Assembly: GCF_013373865.1 (NCBI RefSeq)
Contig: NC_050468.1
Span: 4,095,456-4,159,455, forward strand
Source: Monomorium pharaonis
Taxonomy: Eukaryota > Arthropoda > Insecta > Hymenoptera > Formicidae
DNA length: 64,000 bases
Direction of reading: 5' to 3'
Below, piece after piece: positions 1 to 11,639 of the stretch. A program made the position numbers and the translations under genes. The notes below the pieces were generated by a model. It had not been told where the DNA came from, made no database searches, and saw only the letters and a list, made by a program, of their open reading frames with translations. How positions within the stretch are numbered: position 1 is the stretch's first letter; each line of letters begins with the position of its first letter.

Positions 1-691
1 AATTTTTTGCTCCATTATTAAAGCTAAAAAACCACCGAATACCGAAATTCGTCGAGCAACAAATTCTGTAAGAGTACTTTTTGCTCTTGAACGCGTCCCA
101 GAACTCTTTCAGCCAGTTTTTTGCGATAAACAATTAGCAACAAATTCAGAAACTGCATATTCTTCGAGCACCTAAATCGAGAAAGACTTTAATACCAAAA
201 TTAGTCGAGCAACAAATTGTATAAGGGTACTTTGCTCTTGAACGCGTCCCAGGCACAACCAGGGGTGGTTTTTAATTGATAGAGGTGGAGTAACAAAAGC
301 GGAATTGTTATAAATTGCGAGCAATAAAACCGAGGAATCGTTATCTTTCGATATATGTGGTTATTTATAATTTTAGAACGTTTTGTTGCTATAAGGTAAC
401 TTTGGGGGTAGTTTCCGGCGTTTAATAATGGAGCAAAAAATTCGGGAATAGAGCAACTAATTAGCAACTAATTAGATGTAAAGGAATTCACCACATTTGT
501 TTAATTAAAAAAAAAATTTTTTTTGGTTGTGCCACTTAATTTTAAGCCTTTAGCACAGCCTTTATTTTCTTCGAATCGGCTGAAGCAACAAAATCGGGAA
601 TGAAGCAACTAATTAGCAACAAAAGAGTATTAAATTTCTATATAAGTTTTATTTGAATGCGCTAAAGTAGCTGTGCCAGCTTTATAGACGT
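1..691. mobile_element. Partial foldback element of the GTTGCT family (left side off the window)
   Basis: Dense in 'gcaacaaatt' / 'gagcaacaaa' motifs. The order of sequence blocks matches the right half of the complete element at 41518-43083, including the terminal block that ends in 'gccagctttatagacg'. Only one arm and part of the internal repeats lie inside the window. No coding frame is supported. The match to the second copy is read directly; the outer boundary near 691 is taken from that copy. Confidence 0.7.
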
Positions 692-1400
692 ACATTACAA
701 GAGTAAACTGTGAAAAAAATGTGTTGCTCGTTTAAATTTGATGCTGAGGCAGTCTGAATTTGTTACTTTTGAAATATTCAAGCTTTGCAATTGTTGCTTC
801 CAGTTAAAGTTTAAACAATACCGAAAAACCGATCAACGCGCAAAATTACAAGAGTAAACTATGAGAAAAGTTTGTTTAAATTTGATACTGGGATATCGTC
901 TGAATTTGTTGCTCTCGAAATATGCAAGTTCTACAATAAAGCATAAATTTTAACTTTTTCTTATTCCACATACATAATTTGTTGATTCCACACACATGAT
1001 AATAATTATAAAATTCGCATATTTCGAGAGCAACAAATTCAGACGATGTCCCAGTATCAAATTTAAACGTGCAATAAATTTTTTTCTTATAGTTTACTCT
1101 TACAATGTGCACGCTGATCGGTTTCTCGATATTCTTTAAACTTTAATTGCAAGCAACAATTGCAAAACTTGAATATTTCGAGAACAACAAATTCTGACAA
1201 TGTCCCAGTATTAATTTTACACGAGTAACACATTTTTTTCTCATTGTTTACTCTTGTAATTTTGCACGCTGATCGGTTCTCGGTATTGTTTAAACTTTAA
1301 TTGCAAGCAACAATTGCAAAACTTGCATATTTCAAAAGTAACAAGTTCAGATGATGCACCAGTATTAAATTTAAACGAACAACAAATTTTTTATAATATA
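692..1400. repeat. Inverted array of ~160-bp units
   Basis: Units containing 'gtttactcttgtaatttt', 'gcacgctgatcgg' and 'caagcaacaattgcaaaact' recur about every 160 bp (near 1088 and 1248). The same units appear in opposite orientation at 692-940. The two orientations meet near 940-1010, giving a head-to-head array able to fold back. From 1400 to about 1650 the sequence decays into AT-rich DNA with scattered 'gcaacaaat'. Confidence 0.7.
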
Positions 1401-1947
1401 TTTTTATGATCTTGCATGTTTATTGTTTCCATTTATTGTTTAAATTAATTTTGGGTGCAATAAATTGAATATTTTTTTAGCAATAAATTAGCAACAAATT
1501 CCCATATTATTATTACGTATAATTTTATTATTTTTTATACATTGTTCCGCTAACTTAATCTTCTTTTAGCGGAACATTGATTTAAAAGAAAACTATCAAC
1601 AACAAATTTTTTTCTTTCGCAACTTTTTAGCAACAAATGAGCAACAAATAATAATATGATTAATAATTTATTCTGCTCATTTTATTCTGCTAACTTATAA
1701 GATGTTACATTTTGTTCAGTTCATATTTCACCAGCTACATTGAGGAATGACATCTATATCGTGCCTACACTGTTTTTATTATTCCATCGACATTGATACA
1801 ATTAATTCATGTATGCAAATAACGTTATTCGATAATGTAACATGAATTAGTTAACATGCTTGCAGGACATAACATGGCATGTTTCTATAGCTGGTTTTTT
1901 TTCTACATTGTTAAAGTCGTAGTGTCAAATTATACTAATTTGAGTCA

Positions 1948-2152
1948 TTTTTAGTTATTTCATAGGTCGCCCCTGTCCTACTCAATATTTCATTAAATTT
2001 TGACTAAAGAAATGAGTTATAATCAACGATGTATTGAGTAAGTACTTATTCAATATTAATTACTTAATATATCGATAATTATAATCATTTATTTAGTCAA
2101 ATTAAACAAATATGGAGTAGGAGCAATGGCGACCTATGAAATAATTAAAAAT
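1948..2152. mobile_element. Palindromic MITE
   Basis: Arms of roughly 75 bp: 'ttatttcataggtcgcc' on the left and its complement 'ggcgacctatgaaataa' on the right, continuing through 'actcaatatttcattaaa' and its partner. No coding capacity. The family cannot be assigned; no convincing target duplication was found. Confidence 0.7.
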
Positions 2153-2157
2153 AACTA

Positions 2158-2164
<7 letters not shown>

Positions 2165-2206
<42 letters not shown>
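2165..2206. repeat. (CA)n microsatellite
   Basis: Uninterrupted CA dinucleotides directly after the preceding MITE. Confidence 0.95.
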
Positions 2207-2208
<2 letters not shown>

Positions 2209-2664
2209 GATTAATAGTATATTTAAACAGTTTAACAGTTCAAATAACATGTACATTTGAATATCTCAAAAATAAATAATGATAATAAGAGAATACAGAC
2301 TTATGTGTAAAAATGCAACTAATAAAGAACAAGCTTTATTCAGTTATAGCTAAATCTTCATGCTGATATTTACTTGTGTGATTTTATACACTCTTCAAAG
2401 TTTGCTGAACTGTGCGCGAAATAAATTTTTTCATTTTTTAAACACAATTTTAAGATGAACAAGAATTGTAATATTAGGATAATTAAGTAATAATTAATTT
2501 AATAGCAATAACGCTAACAATCTGTTTAAAAATTACACAAAGTAAATATCAGCACAAAGATAGATGAAAATATTGTTAAATACTAATTGTAAGGTCCACT
2601 TTGACCGAAAAATGGCACTTTTCATTTTCAACGGTGTTAAAATAAGTAATTAATTATAAAGTAT

Positions 2665-2904
2665 TGTTACGCGTGCGCTCGCGGAAATGAAGAAACACTC
2701 TTTTAACTCTCAAAACGAATGACTTTATTAGAAGCGTTTACAATTAACGAAAACCGAACTGGCTCGATGCCTCTTAACAACTGTTTGTTGATTCCCGTCA
2801 ATTCCGTTGCCCGGCTCCAGACAGCTGACCGCCGCCGCCGATCGACATCGCCGATTTGACAGCTGACTCGCGGCCGAAGAGTATACCGGGCAGCGCGCGT
2901 AACA
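2665..2904 (-). mobile_element. Solo LTR
   Basis: A 240-bp GC-richer block begins 'tgttacgcg' and ends 'cgcgtaaca' (TG...CA termini within an inverted repeat). It is flanked by the 4-bp direct repeat GTAT (2661-2664 and 2905-2908). On the minus strand it holds an AATAAA polyadenylation signal, which sets the orientation. A lone terminal repeat with a short target duplication is the expected product of recombination between the two LTRs of a retrotransposon. No internal coding region is present. Superfamily not determined (a 4-bp duplication fits several). Confidence 0.75.
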
Positions 2905-2908
2905 GTAT

Positions 2909-5160
2909 TAATAGTAAAGTATTAATTACTAGTAAATTTAATACTGCCTAGTATTACATTTTTATAAGAAAATGTAGCTTGAAAAGAAATGTTCTTTTTC
3001 TTCTTTCAAACTGATTATTCGTTAAATTTTACCACATGCCCCAATTGAATTGGTATGACAACCGTCATGAAATGAGTTCTATGTTTGAATTCTGACTGAG
3101 GAAATATTTTTTACAATAAGCTTTTTATTATTTTTAAGATGCTTGTAATATAATTATCAAATCTGATAATTACAGATATTGTTTCGTTCTGTGAGCAAGG
3201 GATAGAAGTATGAATCAAGTATCTCTTATCTAATAGGAATCTGTATAGTCTATCCAAGTAGTACTTTTTAAATTTTTATTTTACCATTTATAAACAATGG
3301 ATTTTTAGTGAAACTTTGTAATTATTTTTTAAAAATCACTTTACATTCAATTATTAATTTTTAATCTAATTATAAAACTTAACAACATAAAAATCAATTT
3401 AATCTTAAAACCAATTTAAGCTCAAGAAAAAATAAATTGGGCATTTTGAAAGCATCTCCAAGAGTAAAACACATTCGCATTTTGTTGTCAGTTCTCAATT
3501 ATTAAAATAATATATAAAACCTACAGAATAATGAATACTATTAAAAGATTAAAAAAGAATAAAATATTTTTATTTGCGTGTGTTTAAATAATGAATAGTA
3601 ATTAAATATCCGACATTATCCGATATTGTCTCGTATATTTTTGAGGACATATCGTTATCGTGTTAATACAACGCACACCAATTATGTCATCATTTGTTTC
3701 GAGAATATTTCATACTTGACTCTTGTGCTCGCGATTATAAAATTCTCATTATCCTTCTGTGGTACAGGCACATTCATCAGATGTCAAATAAAATTCACCA
3801 AGCTCTCCATTATTTAAAGTTTAACAAAGATCTACTCTCGAAGTAAGTACACGACTCTTATTTCTCTCGTGCACCGCTTCTTCTCCCCTTATTTTCTCAT
3901 GACTGTCAAGAGATATTAAGGTATTACAACCGAGAGATGTGGCACTATGCCGCTATTTTCGTTGCATTTATTTTTTAAATTTATAATCAGATCGTTATTG
4001 CCGCCCATATCTCGTAATAATTATACATTTTCATGTACTGAAGAATGATCACGCTTTTATCTATTTCAGCTTTGAAGTCAATTGCACGCATTCTATTTAT
4101 TTCTTCAGTTAAAGTAGAGACTGCAAGTCTTAGAAGTTCACTTTTGACGCAAGTAAACCGTGAGGCGTGAAAATAATTTTGAAATAGTTCTAAGTTGGCG
4201 TTCTCTGCATGTATGTGAATTCTCAAATAAACTTTCATGGATCATTTCAAGCCCGTCAAAAATATTCGACAAGTGATAATAATTAAAATAATTAAAATAT
4301 TTCTTTTAAGAAATCAATTGAATTATGGGTCAACGTTATAGTTGTTAATAAGTTTCTTTGAAGAATTATGAAAGCAGATTGCGATTTGAATAAGCCTGAC
4401 ATTTACAAATTGAATAAAGACTTTTCAAATCTCCTTAAAAATATTTTCAATTTAAATGACAGTTTTATCATGTAATCTATAATTATTTACAGTATATTTA
4501 CAATTACTAAAAAATTGTTAAATTTTTTAAATTGTGATTGATTTGATATTTAAAAAAAACTGATCAATTTTTAAGTAACTGTGCGAGATGTGCGTGAGGA
4601 AAAATGAGTAAGAAAATAAGGGAAAAGTGTTTCTCTCGGATTTTAGCAAAAAATAGCAAATAATTAGCAAATAATTCCGATATAGAAATCAATGTTTTTT
4701 AATGATATGGCTTAGCCAGCTTAATATACCTAAAATACAAATTTTTCTCTCTTCCTCGCCTCTCCATTTCCTTCCTGTCATATGTAAGTAGCGCAAAAAT
4801 AGGTATTTCGTGAAATACGCTTTGTCGGTTCTTTTTTTACTATTACCTGTACAGAGCGCGGCTACAGCTTTATACAAATTTCACTGCTTTGCCCATTTTT
4901 TTTACGGGTTTTCTATTTCACACCGACATTGCGTCCGCGGTTTATACCCTATCATGCAGGAATATAACTTTGTTTAGATTTTTTCGTCAGAATAATAAGA
5001 AATTTTTAATTAATTAATACTTCTTAGAAGGTAATGAAAACTGTTTTCCAAATTCGAATTCCATTTTCGAATTTTCAATTCCAAACCACTGAGAGTATCT
5101 TTATCGAAACAATCAACACAGAGCACGTATGAGTATCAAATGGAGACGATCTTCAGTCAT
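2909..5160. other. AT-rich stretch without a recognisable gene
   Basis: Short open frames near 3626-3817, 3987-4238 and 4689-4877 show no domain, no codon-like pattern and no splice context that I can support. Nothing else stands out. Confidence 0.6.
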
Positions 5161-5172
5161 GAAGGACCAACT

Positions 5173-5182
5173 TGAGAGAGAG

Positions 5183-5234
<52 letters not shown>
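5173..5234. repeat. (GA)n microsatellite
   Basis: About 60 bp of GA repeats followed by G-rich purines. Confidence 0.95.
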
Positions 5235-5235
<1 letters not shown>

Positions 5236-5734
5236 GAGGGAGGAAGGGAGGGAGATCTGAATAATAACACATCTTCTCAAAGAATTATAATTTTAGGGTT
5301 CTGGGGTTTTTCCAAAATCTGATATAGATGTCTTGTTTTGTGAAATATTTTACTCAAATTAGGAAGCTGGGATATTATCTTACTCTCCTCCCTTCTAATA
5401 TATACACGTCAATTTTGATAAAATTTTTATCACTGAAAATACTTGCAAAATGCTGAATAACAAAACTATTGTAATTATTAAGATGTTTAATCCTTAACTG
5501 TATAGGTCTTTTTGAGCGAAAAAATTTTAGTCATTTTAGCATTTTGTATTATGAGTTTCTAAATTGTAGGTAAAAAAGTTTTAAACCTTCTTAAGTTGTC
5601 TGGCGATGATTTAATTGCATTGTGTGATGATAAAACTGGACGCTTTAAAATTGTAATTTTTTATACATATAATTGATGATTACAAAAAAGTTTTCTTTTC
5701 CAAAATTTTTCATTTTTTAGTAATTACTGTCTGA

Positions 5735-6780
5735 TACTATTTTTGTAACACAAATGCAAATAGTTGTTTCCGACGTATTTTTGCCTGCTGAACACGAATC
5801 CGTTATTAAAATTTGGTTATCACGTCACAATTTTGAAAAAAATGGCATCAAAGAAGCGAAAAATGACAATTTTGATGGCTTTTAAGGCGTATAACATTGG
5901 CACTAAATTCTTTTATCAAATTTTGTTAATACTCTTTAAAAATATTATCTTTTAGATTTAGAATGCACTTTGATTTGTTTCGATATAATTTTTTATTGTT
6001 GAGATATTTAAAATTTTGTGCAGCAAATGTAAAACACACACACAGACAGACAGAGTACACTTAAATACATGTACATGAGATCAGATCACGTCGTTAATCT
6101 CGGGTAATGCTAAATGCGGTTGTCTCTTTATAATCTTTCTGTTATATATTATATTTTATAATTTCATATTACTCTTTAATTTATACACAGAAAAAAAGTA
6201 ATATAGCCAGTAACATATGTAATTGTGGGCTGCCAACTACATAAAATACTCAATACAATAATATTTACTGTTAATGCAAGTACAATGTTGATACTGCAAT
6301 AGCATATATTATTGTATTGAGTATATCTGTAGTTGGCAGCCCGCAACTACATATCTTATTGAATATATTACTTTTTTTTCAGTGTATAATCCTATTATAT
6401 TGTATAAGTAGGAAAGTACTTACTTTCCATATAATGCAGTATTAAGATAGAATAAAATGACTTTTGCGTGTATTTTTCATGTATGAAAAAGAGCTGTAAA
6501 TCAAATTATTTTATTTCAAAAACCAAAAATTATATCGAAACGAACCTAAGGACATTCTAAAGCTAAAAATTGATATTTTCGAAAGATATTAAAATTTGTT
6601 AAAAGAATTTAGTACTTATATTATAACGTCTTGAAAACCCTAGAAATCGTTATTTTTGGCTTCTTTGACGCTATTTTTCTCACAATTGTAACGTGATAGC
6701 CAAATTTTGACAACAGATTCGTATTCAGCAGGCAAAAATATGTCGGAAATGACTATTCACATTCGTGTTACAATAAAAAA
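5735..6780. mobile_element. Long foldback element containing another MITE
   Basis: The left arm (about 5735-6000, with 'cgacgtatttttgcctgctg') is matched in inverted orientation by the right arm (about 6510-6780, with 'cagcaggcaaaaatatgtcg'). Arms are roughly 250 bp and diverged. Open frames at 5764-5955 and 6707-6919 lie inside the arms and are therefore repeat sequence, not genes. A TTAA followed by 'tccttaactg' at 5487 could be an outer piggyBac-type end, but no matching right end was found. The 6186-6384 MITE lies in the loop. Confidence 0.65.
6186..6384. mobile_element. Palindromic MITE, copy 1 (flanked by TA)
   Basis: Terminal inverted repeats of about 70 bp begin 'cacagaaaaaaagtaatat' and end 'ctttttttcagtg', with TA on both sides. 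A second copy with the same arms and centre ('tactgttaatgcaagtacaa') lies at 33877-34070. No coding capacity. TA flanks suggest Tc1/mariner-type mobilisation, but the terminal sequence alone does not prove the superfamily. Confidence 0.8.
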
Positions 6781-6916
6781 CTCAAATTTTGTTGAATATC
6801 AAAACTTTGATATTGCAACTGAACATGGCTTGCACTTTAAAGAACAACGTGATCGTGCATTAATAACTGACGGTTGTAATAGTGAAGATTATTTAAATCA
6901 ATCTTATGATCGTGAG

Positions 6917-6995
6917 TGATTATTATAACAATATGTTGAGCATGTTAAACATGCTTATCATGTTTAACATGCTCAACATACTGTTATAATAATCA
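6917..6995. repeat. Near-perfect 79-bp hairpin
   Basis: Two 37-nt arms (starting 'tgattattataaca') are complementary at all but one position and are separated by 5 nt. It may be a tiny MITE or a footprint-like palindrome. Transcribed, it would form a continuous 37-bp stem. Confidence 0.85.
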
Positions 6996-7262
6996 ATCAA
7001 GATTATTTTAGCATTGATGACTGAATGAAATGGGTATTGTTATTTATTATTTTGCAAGTACTTTTAATAACAAAAATTTCATCAAAATGTGTTTACATAT
7101 TGATTCTTTGTGAGAATCAATATTATTCTCACAATTATTTTTATTAGAATTTTTATTTTCAGATAGTTTTGTCTAACAGTCCAAAGATTGAAGAACAAAA
7201 TTTCCAGTCTCAACAATATCGGGACGCCGAATGAAAAGGAAGAAAAAGAAAGAGAAGAGAAT

Positions 7263-7730
7263 AAGGTGGTTTTTGTTCCGTATCTTTAAGGTGTGACAGA
7301 ACGCATTATCAAAATTTTGCGTAGACACAATATAAAAGTGATCTTCAAATCACAAAGGAAGATTTTCCAGTTACTTCCTAATTCGAAGGATCAAAGACCA
7401 CGCTTAGAATCACTAGGTGTATACAAAATCCCCTGCTCTTTCGGAAAAGTGTACATAAAAGAAACTGGGAGAAAGATTAGTACACAAATCAAAAAACATC
7501 AACGGTGTACCGAATACGGCCACTTTTTTCAATCAGTCTTAACCGAACACTGGATGGAGACTGGACACTCCGTACAATACAAAAAAGCTACAATGCTAGC
7601 TTCTTCTCAAGGTTACTTTGCCAGGAAACATCGTGAAAGTCTAGAAATTTTGAAACATCCCGATAACCTTAACCGTGATAAAGGTTATCAGATAAGCTCG
7701 ATTTGGCACACTGTCTTCCCGATTTTTTAA
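7263..7730 (+). pseudogene. Penelope-like element: GIY-YIG endonuclease domain (5'-truncated relic)
   Basis: The frame reads KVVFVPYL, a stop (TAA at 7287), then GVTERI..., GVYKIPCSFGKVYIKETGR, ISTQIKKHQR, and a tail with HRESLEILKHP, NLNRDKGY and ISSIW. This order matches the C-terminal GIY-YIG nuclease of Penelope-like retroelements, which nicks DNA to prime reverse transcription. The GVY half, the following R and the trailing NRD-G motif are visible. The glycine of YIG is replaced by lysine and a cysteine of the usual CSCG is phenylalanine. The reverse transcriptase is absent upstream, where frames are broken. There is no ATG at the start of the open frame. I read this as a dead 5'-truncated copy. 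Family assignment is by remembered motifs. Confidence 0.82.
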
Positions 7731-7739
7731 TTGATCAAT

Positions 7740-7860
7740 TAAAAACATTTCCGAATAGCACATATTAATTGGCAAATAGTAAGCCAATATTGTATTAAGA
7801 TTGGCCAACAGTTGACCAATAGTAGGCCAATAAACTGTGCTACTATTGTATCTGGAAGCC
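7740..7860. repeat. Short degenerate repeats (ggccaatagtaagccaata)
   Basis: The motif 'ccaata' with 'ggcc' or 'ggca' recurs about five times just downstream of the Penelope relic. It could be the element's 3' tail; this is not certain. Confidence 0.4.
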
Positions 7861-8019
7861 CTTTCTATTAAAAAAAAAATTTTTATAACAAAATGTTAAA
7901 AGAAATTACAAAATAAAAAGATCATTAAAAAGATTTTCTTGAAAAATTGTAGATTTAAAAAATTTTAACGAGAACTTTTAATTCAAGTAAATGTTCCACT
8001 TTTGAACCTTGCACAGATA

Positions 8020-8176
8020 GGGCCCGAACACAGACTTTCGCATAACACATAATACATAACGTATAAGAAAATTAACCAATTAAAAGTCTTTATTTTTATC
8101 CTGGGGAGGGAAATAGATTCTGATTGACTGATTTTCTTATGCGTTATGCATTATGCGTTACGTCTAAGCTCGGGCT
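8020..8176. mobile_element. Palindromic MITE (GGCCCGA termini)
   Basis: The left arm 'gggcccgaacacagac', then 'cataacacataatacata', pairs with the right arm 'tgcattatgcgttacg', then 'gtctaagctcgggctc'. About 155 bp in total with arms of about 60 bp. No coding capacity. Confidence 0.7.
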
Positions 8177-8603
8177 CATATTTTTTATGAATGCCAAAAG
8201 ATTTATGGATTATCTCCGTGTCTCAACGTTAATGTCGTTTCGTGTACATTGCAGTTTATTGCATTAGGGCAAGAAGCAATTTGATACTAAATTGTATCTC
8301 TGAAGGATTTTCTTTATATGCTGTTTAGAAGTAGGAGAGGAAAAGAACTAGAGATACAAGAAAATAGCAGGAGTTTCTAAAACTGCAGTAGAGATCGTTT
8401 TTTTTTTAAGTTAACCAATCAATCTATTTTAGTGGTTGAATGATCAGTGGTCCGAATGTTTACATATAAAAGAATGTAATCAATTTGATGTCAAATTTAA
8501 AACATAGTTAGCATAATCGGAACATTGAAACAAGTGACCAAATATTGTTTGATAAAACAATTATAGTATTATTGCACATTACTATTATACATCATACTTT
8601 CCA

Positions 8604-8675
8604 GAAAATCATAAAAAGGCCGTAGAGATACTGAAATATCTCAATAATCTAAATAGGTTACACTTACATAAATAG
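8604..8675 (+). pseudogene. Second Penelope-like C-terminal scrap
   Basis: A 23-codon open stretch reads ENHKKAVEILKYLNNLNR before a stop. This resembles the EIxKxxxNxNR tail at the end of the GIY-YIG domain, also seen in the relic at 7263-7730. Nothing recognisable remains upstream. Short length makes the assignment tentative. Confidence 0.4.
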
Positions 8676-8959
8676 AATATATAGAATCATTCTTGATTAT
8701 CAAAAATTGATCGACTGATTAATCTTAAAAAAGTGATCACTTTATTAATTTTAGCGACTGCTATCCCTTCTCCTATACTTCTGGCTTTTTTCTTCATCTT
8801 GCTCTTTTATTTCTGAAGCGTTTATAAGGAAATCTTCGAGAAAAGTAACTCAGTATCAGATTGCTTTTCTGCTTAATAAAGTGAATTTAATGTTCATAAA
8901 ACGTTAATATTAGTGATATATCAAGACATGCAAAATTGTCATCCCATGAACATTTTAGC

Positions 8960-8993
8960 ATTCGCGCGCGCACGCGCGCGTGTGTGTGTGTGT
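8960..8993. repeat. Alternating purine-pyrimidine tract (gcgcgc/tgtgtg)
   Basis: CG dinucleotides pass into TG dinucleotides, a composition that favours Z-DNA. A microsatellite. Confidence 0.8.
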
Positions 8994-9099
8994 AAACATC
9001 ATTTGATATAAAAGTTCATGAGTTATCGTATAACTTTAATGTGAGTGCAAGCAGTGTATATTGGCGCATCAATATCATTAATAATATTAGAATGATAAC

Positions 9100-9939
9100 A
9101 TTTAAAACCTAGAATGCAGTATAAAATTTACGTTTGCAATATTGTAAGAGGCGCGGTGATAGAGGCACGGTTGTGTCGCGAGGTAGCGCGCCCTGTGGGC
9201 GGTCGTCTCTCAATTTGGAGATGTTTTTTGTTTTCGGCGAACGAGTCGAGTCAGTCAGAATCATGCTGCATGCTGCATGCGGGAAGCGGCAGCGTGTCCT
9301 TACGCTTCTTACGTATTTTAGTTACCTAAGTTTCTTTATGTACAAACACTCGGTGAAACGTATATTAGTTATCGATTCAATTACGTCCCTGGAATCATTT
9401 TTTATGTCTACGAGCCGCGTATATGTTTCCGATGTTAACGTTGTTTAGATTATAAGACACGTATAATGTGAATCAAGATTCGGCCACCCTCTGACAATAT
9501 TATCACAATACTAAAATCTTGTAATATTGATAGAATTCATTGCACTAATAGCGATATACTATATTAATATCCAAACAGTAACAATACCTTTCTGAGAATG
9601 CGCAGCAATTCTGATACCAAGTCACTTCTCATACACTCTGTTTTAATATACCAAACAATGCACGAGTAGTAAAACCGCGGAAAAGATTGGAAAAAATATC
9701 GATAGTTAACTAGCTGGAAAAAAATAGAAGCGTGAACGGTGACGAGAGGAATGAGAGAACGTAATAGAACGGATTCCAATTTTAGTTTCCAATTCCGGTG
9801 TTCCGTGCGCTTTTCAAGTCGCCACGACGCGACGTAGAGAGCACGATGCTGCACTACGAAAGAATGTATCTCGTGTTCGCGTCTGTGATGCGATGGCTGT
9901 GAAATTGCACTAATATTGGGTGCTCTCTCGTCGTCGGAA
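9100..9939. promoter_or_regulatory. Moderate-GC region, possible promoter/5' UTR
   Basis: Segments such as 'gaggtagcgcgccctgtggg' stand out against AT-rich flanks and lead into the candidate exon. No TATA box or initiator can be assigned with confidence. Open frames at 9114-9329 and 9134-9448 have no recognisable content. Confidence 0.3.
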
Positions 9940-10035
9940 ATGTCCGGAAGAACGCCACGTACTCTGTCGCAAATCTTCGCACAGGGCATTACAGTGCAGT
10001 ATCGCCCATCCCCGTCTGCGCCTCCCGAAAAGAAG
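9940..10035 (+). CDS. Candidate first coding exon of an unrecognised host gene
   Basis: This 32-codon open stretch starts at an ATG in fair context (ggaaATGt), with an in-frame stop not far upstream. It ends exactly at AAG followed by GTAATT, a good splice donor, in phase 0. The peptide begins MSGRTPRTLSQIFAQG and continues through VQYRPSPSAPPEKK: hydrophilic, proline-rich at its end, with no repeat or TE motif. The surrounding 9100-10140 DNA is clearly less AT-rich than the rest and contains many CpGs, as expected near an insect promoter and 5' exon. I do not recognise the protein and cannot identify the downstream exon in this window. A long antisense open frame over 9564-10046 looks like a shadow. 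Confidence 0.42.
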
Positions 10036-10039
10036 GTAA

Positions 10040-10421
10040 TTTGCACTCGCGATGCAACGAACCGCTCGATTGCTCGCTCGCGTTTACTGGATCCGATTTA
10101 ATTTCGTGGAACGATTGGCCCGAGCGATCAACGACTGAAAGATTATATCGCTATTTCGTGTTGATAGGCGAAAATGTACGGTCGACGTAAGAATCTCGTT
10201 AGCGACAACTGTATCTGACAATCTGTTTATTTAAAGTTATGTTTTTTTTGTATAGTTTGTATATCAAATGTATACGAAGAAAACGATTTTGTTAAAGTAT
10301 ACAGAAAAAAAAATCCTTTTTTTTTTAGATTTGATAATTTTTTAAATTTTAAATTTATGCATTGGAATAATTTAATCGTACCAATATTTGAACTAAAAAT
10401 GCGATGATTTAACTTTTTAAA

Positions 10422-10465
<44 letters not shown>

Positions 10466-11600
10466 TTAACTTTAAAAATATTTTTTGAAATAAATAATAA
10501 TTGAATTTTTTTACTTAAGAGATATTTTGGTCTAGAACATTAATAAATAAGCATTTTTTCTCAAATTTTTGACAAAAATACTATAATGGATAAACTTTTG
10601 GAACTATACACATATATGTTTGACAAGAAAATTTTGAAATTCTTGCATTTTTTAATTATTTTTATTTTAAATATTTTCGTTTTATACGAACTTTTGTAGT
10701 AGAGTGACTCCAGTATTTATGCCAAGTGAATATTTATGCCACAGAAACCAGAAAAAAATAAATATAAGTAATAGAAAGTAAAAGAAAGTAATTTGTTTGC
10801 ATCCAATCTATTATATGCCTTTACATTTATGTTATATTGATTTCAATTTTTTACTGTTAATATTAATGAAACCAGCGTGAGTTTAATCAATTTCTCAGTG
10901 TAGTAAGTAGCGTGATTATGTATTACGACCTATATAAAATGATCAGAAGTGTAAAGGTCTTAATGGATATTTCGTGATACAAGTGTAGAGGAATAATATA
11001 GGACGTCAAATTATAAATGTTAATTCTTGCATTGTTTATTTGATATCTGGTATATTTTAACTGTCTGGAATATACGGAATTTTTAATGGGTAAAACTTAT
11101 CAAGCATGATTCAAGAAATTTTCAATAAAATTTAGATATTTAGGGAGATTATTTTTTATTTTAGAATTACTTTTAAATAAAAAAAACGTTTTTAATTTAT
11201 TTTAAATTTTTATTCAATAAAAAATAATAATGAGGAGCAAATAGTAATTTTTCTTGCTGATTTTGCTACTTCTACACGGTGTAATTTCATCTTTACTCTC
11301 AGAGAAAAAATTTGTCATGAAAGTCGCAGTTACCCATTGATCCCACTAAAACAACATAGACTATATTTAACGCGACATTCTTTCGCGAAGTGAATCGTCT
11401 GGGAATAAATTCTTGTCGGCTAGCGACTTATCTTGAGTTCGTGTCGAGCTGCCTAGAGAAATCTATATATTTTATCCTACACTTCTCAACAACGTCATAC
11501 TTCTGGCTTACACGTCAGACATTTGGCGTGTATCAAGTTAACACTGCATCTTTAAAAATTGAAAGTTTTATTAAGAGTACTATTTGCACCCCAAAAAGTG
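10040..11600. other. AT-rich stretch, possible intron; contains (TA)n at about 10424-10463
   Basis: Apart from a TA dinucleotide tract there is no recognisable gene or TE. If the preceding exon is real this would be intronic. Confidence 0.5.
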
Positions 11601-11639
11601 CTAGAGTTCCTGATAGGTATTAGCAAGAGTATCGCCGAA

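Noticed and set aside
1..1400. CRISPR-like array (regular repeats)
   Set aside because: Units are ~150-160 bp, inverted and diverged, and the DNA is eukaryotic; there are no short identical repeats with unique spacers.
6707..6919. Small protein gene
   Set aside because: Most of it lies in the right arm of the 5735-6780 foldback and its end enters the 79-bp hairpin.
9564..10046. 160-codon minus-strand open frame
   Set aside because: Antisense to the candidate exon, with no recognisable domain and no splice or start support.
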